Part shown: one piece after another, positions 55,688 to 64,000 of the stretch | Layout of the letters: every line of letters starts with the position of its first letter | How positions within the stretch are numbered: position 1 is the first letter of the stretch | Assembly: GCA_027563935.2 (NCBI GenBank) | Contig: CM050454.1 | Location: 77,148,596-77,212,595, forward strand | Reading direction: 5' to 3' | DNA: 64,000 nt | DNA from: Costus lasius | Taxonomy: Eukaryota > Streptophyta > Magnoliopsida > Zingiberales > Costaceae | The notes under the pieces: model-generated | The model's database searches: none | What the model saw: only the letters and a program-made list of their open reading frames with translations | Told to the model about the DNA's origin: nothing | Made by a program: the position numbers and the translations under genes

Positions 55688-57588
55688 TGTCGAAAACCCC
55701 AAAGTAATTTAAAATTTAAAATAAGGCAAAACCAATACCCAAAATAAGTTTCCACAAAACTACAGGGGAATTGAGGGAACCACCGGATGTGATAGAGATA
55801 GGTACCTTTTTATTATAATTTAGAACGAGTAGATGAGGATGATGAGACGCACAAGGGAACGTCATTTGTACTCTCACACACATGGACCCTTCGAGATATC
55901 TTCTTCCACGCCCAGTGCTAGTCTCGAGAAGAAGATCCATACCCCTTGATGAAGCCTCATTTGCTTGCACCAACTCCAAGAGGTGCACCTATAGCAAAAC
56001 GTAGGAGATGCGCCAAGGAGAAGAAGTTCTCAACTTGCGCCAAGTGATGCTGAGGTTTCTTCCTTGTGCCAACTTGGAGGAAGTCACACCAAGGAAGACT
56101 TGTCACCTTCAAGAAACCCTCATGCCTACAAGAGGAAGAGGAGAGATGACTATGAGGAAGAGGAGCGGCGTGGCTAGGACTCGAGAGCAAGGCTGCATGA
56201 ATCAATCATAAACCCAAAATAACTCCCTTATATATATAAGAATACATGGAGCTATTTTAAGATTAAATATATTAATATATTTAACTTAATATAGTATGCT
56301 TGAATTAATTAGGCACCTAGACTAATTGAATATATATGAATACATTTAATCATTTAAATATGTGTCTAGCCATAGTTTAGGAATAAATAAATAAATTTAT
56401 TTAATATCATATGCACTTAGCATGTAATTAGAATAAATATATTAATATACTTAATATAATTTGCACCTTGCCCTCTAATTAGTCAAGAGAAAATTACTCT
56501 TGCTAAAAATCAATTTTATTTACCCAATTGACTTAGGCACCAAGCTCACACTTGCATCTAGACCCTTGTTTGACTCAAGTTTGACCACCATGGTCAACTG
56601 AGGTCAAACATGATTTACTAGTGATCAACGGGCATAAATAAAATCTCCTCCTCATCAAGATAATCTCAAAGCATTAATCTCCCAAATAAATTTGAACCAC
56701 AATATGATTTGATCCTTAGGCTAGTTGATTAATACAAGATCTCAAGTACCTAGGTGTGCGTCCCTATAGGTTCTTCTGACGTTGACAATGATGAACTTAC
56801 ATCATTACAAGCAGTGAGTGGCACCTAGCAATACATCGCCGCTACCTAAGTCATCGGAATAGCTATCATCATCAATATTCCCTAAATCGCAACAAAGTAC
56901 CTTTGCACTATAGTCTCTTTGCCAGACTAATATCCTGATTAGACAAGCATGTCACACTTATTTAACCTAATATAATGGTCATGACTAAATCAAGCTTTCA
57001 CTTGAGTGTGGCCACACACTTTCAGTCATGCATCCATATGGGGCCTATGGACATCAAGCTTCCATTTAAGAAAGGGGCAAATCTTATCTTAGTCAGTTGA
57101 ACCTCTCATATGACTTATGATATACCCAATGACAACCGTTATGACCTTCCTGCTATGACAAGACATTAGTTTGCATTAAAGCATATAATTTACCATATAG
57201 AGATATCAACTACCTCAAGTCGAAGGACAAGTGAACTTCTATCACTATGTGATTTACTTGAGAGACTAAGTTGAATCCTCATAGCAGATCGATCTAGTAT
57301 ATCTACCTCGATATACCAATATGCATACGTTAGCAACCTGTGCTCAACTAGCGCATATACCTATCTCACGTGTACTATAATTGTCCCTTATCCACTATGA
57401 TACTCGACCGGGGATAAACTTTGAGACTAGATAGAATTTATCTCCAGGGATATTATTATGTAGATATACACAATCACAAATATATCAAAAGTATAACAAT
57501 GACGATATCAGGATATATAAATATCAAGAGTAAATGTAATACAAATATTGGACTAACAAGTGGTCCTAGGTCTGATACACAATTAGCT
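55688..57588 (-). mobile_element. Copia solo LTR, inverted
   Basis: On the plus strand it runs from TGTCGAAAACCCC (complement of the LTR 3' end) to GGTCCTAGGTCTGATACACAA (complement of the LTR 5' start). In order it is collinear with the reverse complement of 59201-61033, including the GAAGAAGATCC segment near 55925 and the CTTATCCACTATGA segment near 57385. About 1.9 kb. No internal element sequence adjoins it. TSDs were not identified with confidence. Confidence 0.75.
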
Positions 57589-57664
57589 TATTTCTTTAGA
57601 TAGTGCTATTAAAGATGTGATCTAGGTCTGATAGGACTCAATCTCAAGAACTTTTAAATTCATA

Positions 57665-57736
57665 TGCCCTTACACAGGATTGAACTATGGATCTTTAGTT
57701 TATAAGACTAACGCTCAGCCACTAAGCTATAAGGGC
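57665..57736 (-). tRNA. tRNA-Ile(UAU)-like gene, full cloverleaf
   Basis: Read on the minus strand, all four stems form: acceptor GCCCTTA/TAAGGGC (7 bp), D stem GCTT/GAGC, anticodon stem TTAGT/ACTAA with loop CTTATAA (anticodon UAU), 5-base variable region, T stem CATAG/CTGTG with loop TTCAATC, and discriminator A. Length is 72 nt, with no CCA encoded. Doubts: nuclear plant tRNA-Ile(UAU) genes usually have an intron and a TTCGA T-loop, and no T-run terminator follows within about 20 bp. It may be an organelle-derived or SINE-derived copy, or a pseudogene. Confidence 0.6.
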
Positions 57737-57739
57737 TAT

Positions 57740-58260
57740 GATTATTTATTATTATTTGATTGTTATTATAATATTTATAGTACTATAATATTTAAATATA
57801 TATTTTTTTAAAAATATTTTTATCCATTCAGTAGGATCATATAACCTTACCTTCTATCATTGGCAGTGAGCAATCAGTATCTATATCGTGAATCTGGATT
57901 TGGCAATGAGGAAATGGGTGTTTGCACGGTTAATGAAAACTTGACTATTCATGTGAACTCCTTAAAAGCCACAATCGTTATCGATGACTATGGACATACG
58001 CAATGATTCTTCTACTGCTGAAAATTTCATGCAAAATAGAAAAAAATAAATTAGAAAATTCAATCTAATCCAAAAAAATTACACTAGAAAATATTTTTAG
58101 AAATATTTTTACTATAATTTTTTTTATCACTATTAGAAATTTAAAATTATAAATAAATAAATAGCAAAAGAGAGCTTAGGCTACTTTCCAAGAAGTGCTT
58201 CTTTATGGTTACTAGCTTGAACCTTGTTCAATTTTCATACTTGTGGTTCAGTGAGATTTA
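57740..58260. other. A/T-rich sequence with no recognised feature
   Basis: There are long A/T runs and no open frame of note. It separates the tRNA-like gene from the integrase remnant and may include the decayed 3' end of the gypsy element that owned it. Confidence 0.5.
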
Positions 58261-58261
58261 G

Positions 58262-58792
58262 AATGGCCCCATGCTCAATCTACTTAGTAGTGAAATAATG
58301 TTTGAGCCTCCATCCATTGACCTTGAATTATCCCATTTTTCACAACTTATTTGAATAGCATCGTAAGGGTAGGCCTTGCATACTCGAAATGGTCCTAACC
58401 ATCTATATATGAATTTACTTAGAAATAAGTTTAGTCGAGCGTTAAATAATAAAACAAGGTCATTATCATGAAATTATTTTATGGAAATATATTTGTCGTG
58501 TCATCTCTTTGCCCTATCTTTGTAGATCTTAGCATTTTCATATGCTAAAAGTTTAATCTCATCATGCTCATTTATTTACAACATTCTTTACTCTTCTACT
58601 TTCTTTAAGTCATAATTTAGCAATTTGATTGTGTAGTATGCCCTGTGTTTAATTCAACAGGCAAGTGATAAGATTTACTATAAATTAATTGAAGTAGGGA
58701 CATACCAATGAGAGTTTTGTGTGCAGTTATGTTGCCCTTAAAGCTTCATCAAGCTTGAAAGCCCAATCTGTCCTTGCCCTAGGCATTGTTTT
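58262..58792 (-). pseudogene. Athila/Tat-type gypsy integrase C-terminal remnant
   Basis: Reading leftward from 58792, the frame gives TDWAFKLDEALRAT, then many stops, and near 58460-58340 FNARLNLFLSKFIYRW followed by LGPFRVCKAYPYDAIQI. This is the ordered signature of the integrase C-terminal region of Athila/Tat gypsy elements. Multiple stops and frame changes show long decay. It is interrupted at 58793 by the start of a copia LTR. Confidence 0.75.
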
Positions 58793-61033
58793 TGTTAGTG
58801 TTTATGCCCTAGGACTAATTGTTGATTCATCTTTGTACTAATTTACTTTGATATACATTCTAGCATTGTCATTTTTCCTGTGAGTTTTGACCTATGACAC
58901 CAAGTCAAACCCTCATGGCGGGTCGGTCCAGTATATCTACATTGATATACTCATATGCCTGTGTTAGCAACCTGTGCTCAACCAGCGCATATACCAATCT
59001 CAAGTGCATCATAGCTGTCCCTTATCCACTAACAATCCTTTGAGACTAGATAAAATCTATCTCTAGGGACATTTTATATGCAAATATACATATGACACAT
59101 AAGTACCAAATGCACAACAACGACCATGCTAGGATATATATCACAAATGAATGTGACACATATCGGACCAGCTATAGGTCCTAGGGTATATACACCAACA
59201 ATATTTACATCCATATCTTTGTCTATTTGCATAATAATGTCCTTGGAGACAAATTCTATCTAGTCTCGAAATTGTGTCCCTAGTTGAGTGTCATAGTGGA
59301 TAAGGAATAGCTATGGTCTATGAGAGACTGGTATATGTATTGGTTTAGCATGTGGTGTTAACGCAGACAAATGGGTATATTAGTCATGGATATTCTAGTC
59401 AACCCACCATAAGGTTTCACTTGGGTGTCACAAGCTAACCTCAGAAGTGATAAAGGAGCATTGATCCTCCGATGTGAGGTCATTGACACTCATATATGGA
59501 TAGGAACATGCTTTGATACAACCTAATGTTTTATCATGGTTGGAAGGTCATAACAGTTGCCATTGACATGTTACAACCCATATTAGAAGTTCAAGTGACA
59601 CATAGAGAATTTGCCCCTTCCTTAGGAAGCTTGATATCCATGGGCCCTTTATGGATGCATGACTGAAAGTGTATGACCATGCCTAGTTAAAAAGCCTAAT
59701 TTAGTCATGACCATGAGATTGGGTCAAAATAAAGTGTGACACACTTTGTCCAATCTAGATATCAATTTGGTAAAAGGATTAGAATGCATGGATACTTTGT
59801 TGCGTTTTAGGGAATGTCGATGTAGATAACCATTCTGATGACTTGGGTAGTAGTAATACGCTGCTAGGTGCTCCTCACTGGTTGTGATGATATGAAGTTC
59901 ATCACTACCAACGTCAAAGAAGCCTATAGGGTTGCACACATTGACACTCAAGTTCTTGTATTGATATGACAACATTTAGATCGAGTTATTTAGTTATTCA
60001 TATCTATTTGGGAGATTTTATCAACACAGATTTTTCTGATGAGATAGAGGACTTCTATTGGGGCTAGACTTTATTTTGTCTCAGTTGACCTCTGGTTGGC
60101 TTCGGTTGACCAAATTTGACTAGGTTAAGTCAATGAGGTTGCATCATATTGGATTCAATGGATTGTCCACTTGATTTATGATGTATAGTATGGTCCATTA
60201 CTTAGGCACCTATATGATTATGTTTATATTCATGTTATGAGGGTAACTTAAGTGATGGGACCCACCAATAAGTCATGGACTTAAGGGATTGGTGCATAAA
60301 GATATAATGGGCAAAAGTTGGTGCCTAAGACTTGGTCTTGGCTCATGAAGGAAAGCCTTGCCTCATTAGGCAAGGGCTAAGCGCTTAAGGCATCGCCTTA
60401 GCGCATATGGTAAGCCCTTGGCATGTAAGGCAAGTCCTTGGCACTTATGGCATGGCCTTGCCACTTGTGGAAAGAGCTTGGGAAATTTCCTTTGCTTCAT
60501 GTGGCCACAAGCCCTAGCCGCCCACCCCTTGTTGCCTCCACCAATAACATAGCCGCTCCTCTTGATGCTTGGCACTACTTATAATTGGAGATGGCTACCC
60601 CCCCTTGCTAAACCACCAGTCCTCTTCTTCGCACAAGAAAATCCTGTGAACTCCTTCCTTGGCACAAGCACTATCTCCTAGTAACAATCCTTCTCCTTCT
60701 TGGTGGCTTCTTCCTTGTTCTTGGCACATCATCGGAGGTTGGTGCAAGTGAAGGAAGGGCTCTCCCTCTAGGCGTGGATCTTCTTCTTGAGGCTAGCACT
60801 AGGCGAGGAAGAAGAGAACTTGATGTATCCATTGTGTGTGAGACTGCAGAGGGAACACGCTTGAGCACCTCTACATTGACTTTTCTTAGCACGCTCTCAA
60901 GGTATCTCATATATCTCATTGTGTTGATCCCCTCGCATGAGTAATCCTTTTAGGTTTTTGGGACAAGCCTATTTCAGGTAATTTCTTCCACTGTGTACAA
61001 TTAAAATTTAAAATTGCTCGGGGTTTTCCGATA
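58793..61033 (+). repeat. 5' LTR of the second copia element
   Basis: It starts TGTTAGTGTTTATGCCC. The first 85 bp are followed by an inverted fragment (58878-59200), then the LTR resumes at 59201 and runs to about 61033. It aligns with 63475-63730 at its start and, inverted, with 55688-57588. The last third carries GTGTGTGAGACTGCAGAGGG (60834) and a transcribed-looking pyrimidine-rich stretch. Confidence 0.75.
58878..59200 (-). repeat. Inverted LTR fragment nested in the 5' LTR
   Basis: On the minus strand it begins TGTTGGTGTATATACCC at 59200, an intact LTR start, and covers about the first 320 bp of the LTR before ending at 58878. Its sequence matches 59201 onwards in the opposite sense, so the pair can fold back on itself. 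Confidence 0.75.
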
Positions 61034-61643
61034 GTTGTATTAGAGGTGCTTGCGAGACTAGAACAATGTACTTATTTTCTTGTGTGCTCACATTCCATGA
61101 AGATTTTAGAATTTTATGGCACGTTTTTCATGTTTTTCTTGCTTAGAAAAATTGTAGGTTCATTATTGCTAGATAATCTATTTCAGTTTTTACTTTTTCT
61201 GAATTCTCCTTGCAAATCAAGGATAGACCAAATCAAGGATAGACCTTATTTGCAAGACCCGTGAAGGTTTTACAGAGTATGAACTGGGTGATTACTCTAA
61301 CCGTCACATGGTTTTACAGAAGTTAGGGTTTTATGCTGTATCCAGCCCTCGCTGGACATGAAATGCCTAGATTGTCTTAATACGGGTAGTTGCCAAGTGC
61401 AATCGGCTGGTGTGCCCATCTTAAGAAGCATGGGTCACTTTATGCATCTCATCCCACCCTCGTGGGACGCGAAACCTCATATGGAATAAGGATCCCATCT
61501 CACTAGGAAATCTTAGATTTCCCAATTGACTTTGTGGGTTGTCAATTCGATTAAAAAAGTGGGAGCCATAATCATTTAAAGCAAGTCCAGTTTAAATGAT
61601 TTGAAGTAGTTCTAATATGCTATTTTTTGGTTGTTGTAGAACA

Positions 61644-63474
61644 ATGGCAACGAATAATGGCAGATGGTCACTGCGATCTATCCTTGAGAAGGACAAGTTG
61701 GTTGGATCCAACTTGATGGATTGGTATATGAACTTGAGAATCGTGCTCATGCTCGAGAGGAAGCTTTATGTCCTTGAGCAACCTATTCCTGACCCACTTC
61801 CGCGCTCGGCCTCAGCGGCTAAGAAGGATGCTTATGATAAGCATCAGACTGATACTTTGGAGGTTGCTGATATGATGCTAACCAACATGTCGCCTGAGTT
61901 TCGAGGGCAATATGAATTGAAGAGTGCCTCTGAGATTATTTCTAATCTAAAGCAGCTCTTTGATGAATTGGTTAGGCTCAATCCTCCTAAAGTTGACATT
62001 CAGTGTGTTGAGTCGAAAAGGTTTAACTGATGAACTGAAATTGAAGATGGAAAGGATCAGGAATAACATGTGCTATTCATGTGGAGGGTCACCTCACATG
62101 TTGAAGGACATGGTACGACTTCAAAATGAGAAGAAGAGAGGCAAGGCTTCGTCTTCATGCTCAGGTATTTATGTTACCGAAGTCAACCTTTCTACTTGTA
62201 TGTCATGGGTATTAGATACCGCATGTGGAGCTCATATTTGTACAAATATGTAGGGGCTCAAGAAAAGTAGATCGGTACAGCCTGGAGAGATTGATCTACG
62301 GGTTGGAAACAGGGCACAGGTTGCTACTGTTGCTGTAGGAGTTTTAACTCTCTCCTTGCCTTCTGGACTTCAGTTAGAGTTTGATCATTAATATTATGTA
62401 CTTTCGCTTACTAAAAACATTGTATCCATTCCTTGCTTAGCAAAGACTGGATTTAAGTTTGAAATAAAAGAGAACTCTTATACTTTTTCATTTGCAAATA
62501 TGTTTTATGGGAAGGGCACTTTATGCAATGGTTTGTATATCTTGGACATGGATAGCTCTATCTGTAACATAAATAATAAGAGGATCAAACTGAGTGGTTC
62601 AGTTGGTGCTTTCCTATGGCATTGTTGATTAGCCCATATAAATAAAAATCACATTCAACAACTCCATGCAAATGGGTTGTTAGATTCAAGTTCCTTAGAG
62701 GAATTTGATACATGTGAACCTTGTTTATTAGGGAAGATGACGAAGGTGCCCTTCACCAAGACTGGTGAGAGGGCAGGAGGTTTATTGGATCTCATACATA
62801 GTGATGTGTGTAGGCCATTCAATAAACAAGCCAAGGGAGTGTACAACTACTTCATCATATTTACTAATGATTTCAGTAGATATGGTTATGTCCATCTAAT
62901 GAGACATAAGTCTGAATCCTTTGAGAAATTTAAGGAGTTCAGACATGAAGTAGAGAACCAGCTTGGTAGGTCAATCAAAACTCTTCGATCAGATCGTGGT
63001 GGAGAGTACCTGAGCGGTGAGTTCTTTGACTATCTTAGAGAGTGTGAGATCTTATCCCAACTCACTCCTCCGGGAACACCTCAATGGAATGGTGTGTTTA
63101 AAAGGAGAAATAGAACCTTATTGGATATGGTTCGGTCTATGATGAGTCATGCAACTCTACCTCCCTCATTTTGGGGTTTTGCACTTGAGACAACTTCTCT
63201 TATACTGAATAACATTCCATCTAAGAGTGTCTCCAAGATACCATACGAGGTATGGAGTGGGAGACGCCCTAACCCTCTTTTATCAGGATCTAGGGATGTG
63301 AGGCTTATGTCAAACATCAGGATTATAGCAAGGTAGAACCTAGATCTGATAAATGTGTGTTTGTGGGGTATCCTAAGGAAACTAAATGATACTACTTCTA
63401 TGTCCCTACCGAGAACAAAGTATTTGTTGCTCGGGGAGCTGTCTTTCTAGAGAAAGAATGTCTCATGAAGGAAG
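61644..63474 (+). pseudogene. Decayed copia gag-protease-integrase
   Basis: GAG begins MATNNGRWSLRSILEKDK at 61644 and parallels the start of the intact element, but about 100 codons of its middle are missing after LKQLF (near 61955). The knuckle reads CYSCGGSPHMLKDM with its last Cys lost. Protease VLDTACGAHIC is at 62210-62245, ended by TAG. The integrase zinc region has WHC followed by a stop, and the core frame is open 62677-63336 (HSDVCRPF, DRGGEYLS, GTPQWNG). The VFVGYPKETK segment is followed by TGA. At 63474 the pol sequence stops (…FLEKECLMKE) and the 3' LTR starts at once. Confidence 0.88.
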
Positions 63475-63730
63475 TGTTGGTGTATATGCCCTTGGACCCG
63501 TTGTTGGTCTATCTTGTACTACTTGACATTAATATTTAATATATCATTCTGGCATTGTCGTTATTATGCTATGTTTACATTTGTGATTATGTACATGGAT
63601 AATAATGTCCCTGGAGACAGATTGTATCTGTGCTCAAACAGTGTGTCCCCAGTCGAGTACCTGAGTGGATAAGGGGCAGCTCTGGTACATGTGAGACTGG
63701 TATATGGGCTGGTTACGCATGGGTTGCTAA
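63475..63730 (+). repeat. 3' LTR start of the second copia element
   Basis: TGTTGGTGTATATGCCC follows a purine-rich GAAGGAAG. It aligns with 58793-58877 plus 59201 onwards and is broken at 63731 (after GGGTTGCTAA) by the terminus of an inverted LTR. Confidence 0.82.
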
Positions 63731-64000
63731 TGTTGGGAAACCCCGGGGACATTTTACAATTTTCAGAGTCATAGACATACATATTACGTAGCGGAAGAAT
63801 GTCCCCGAAACAGGTCGGTCCCAAAAACCTAGTGAAGATCGCAAGCAAGGGAGTTGACACGATGAGTTAGGAAATACCTTAAGAGCAATTTGGAGTGATG
63901 CCGATGTAGGCGCCCAAGTGTGCGCCCTCTGCAGTCTCACACACACGGATCTCTTGAGTTATCTTCTTCCACGCCCGATGCTAGCCTCGGGAAGAAGATC
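63731..64000 (-). mobile_element. Inverted copia LTR running off the window
   Basis: The plus strand reads TGTTGGGAAACCCC at 63731, the complement of a copia LTR 3' end, and continues collinear with the reverse complement of 60750-61033 (GTCCCAAAAACCT; TCTCACACACACGGATC; GAAGAAGATC). It is the inner or outer end of another copia LTR or element in minus orientation, which extends past 64000. Confidence 0.72.

Larger units (their letters stand above)
58793..63730 (+). mobile_element. Second Ty1-copia element, internally deleted and decayed
   Basis: 5' LTR (58793-61033, with an inverted LTR fragment inside), degenerate primer site (TTGTATTAGAGG, 61036), leader, broken gag-PR-INT (61644-63474) and the first 256 bp of a 3' LTR. 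It is a relative of the intact element at 647-15904, with clear amino-acid similarity over GAG start, protease and integrase. Reverse transcriptase and RNase H are missing. The 3' LTR is cut at 63731 by another LTR in reverse. Confidence 0.85.

Noticed and set aside
63731..63745. TGTTGGGAAACC read as a forward copia LTR start
   Set aside because: The following sequence is collinear with the reverse complement of the LTR 3' end (60750-61033), so it is an inverted LTR.

Overview
The window is plant nuclear DNA. It holds one intron-containing gene with GT/AG introns, surrounded by Ty1-copia and Ty3-gypsy LTR retrotransposons whose primer sites match plant initiator tRNA-Met. No prokaryotic gene organisation, CRISPR array or defence system is visible. 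The sequence alone does not settle the species; an angiosperm is clear, and monocot versus eudicot is left open.

Region 1 (1-34966) is a stack of nested retrotransposons whose insertion order can be read from target-site duplications (TSDs). An old minus-strand copia LTR (460-646 plus 15905-16771, TSD TTAAG) was hit by a full copia element (647-15904) with an open 1293-codon gag-pol. Both LTRs of that element carry a complete 3.2 kb gypsy LTR (TSD GTATG) at the same site, so the copia element appears to have transposed with a chimeric LTR of about 4.9 kb. To the right lies a decayed minus-strand gypsy gag-protease fragment (17186-20155). Next is a small non-autonomous LTR element (20161-34961, TSD CTAGG) with only 408 bp between its LTRs. 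Its 5' LTR contains a complete chromovirus-like gypsy element (20951-32239, TSD GAAAG), and its 3' LTR contains a minus-strand solo LTR (34058-34953).

Region 2 (about 34967-54200) is the only host gene: a six-exon, 283-residue tetraspanin of the TOM2A-like type (coding exons within 36203-53904). Intron 1 is 10.8 kb and intron 2 is 5.1 kb. Intron 1 contains a gag-protease-only gypsy element in minus orientation (39312-43264, TSD GTAGG) and an old copia LTR. Intron 2 contains a long imperfect inverted repeat and a Tourist-like MITE.

Region 3 (about 54200-64000) is intergenic repeat DNA. It has a minus-strand copia solo LTR, a tRNA-like gene with a full cloverleaf (anticodon UAU), a decayed Athila/Tat-type integrase, and a second copia element that lost its reverse transcriptase and is riddled with stops. 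Inverted LTR fragments of the same family lie in and beside it.

The strongest novelty candidate is the copia element whose LTR swallowed a gypsy LTR and was apparently propagated. The same window holds an older LTR of the family with the empty insertion site.
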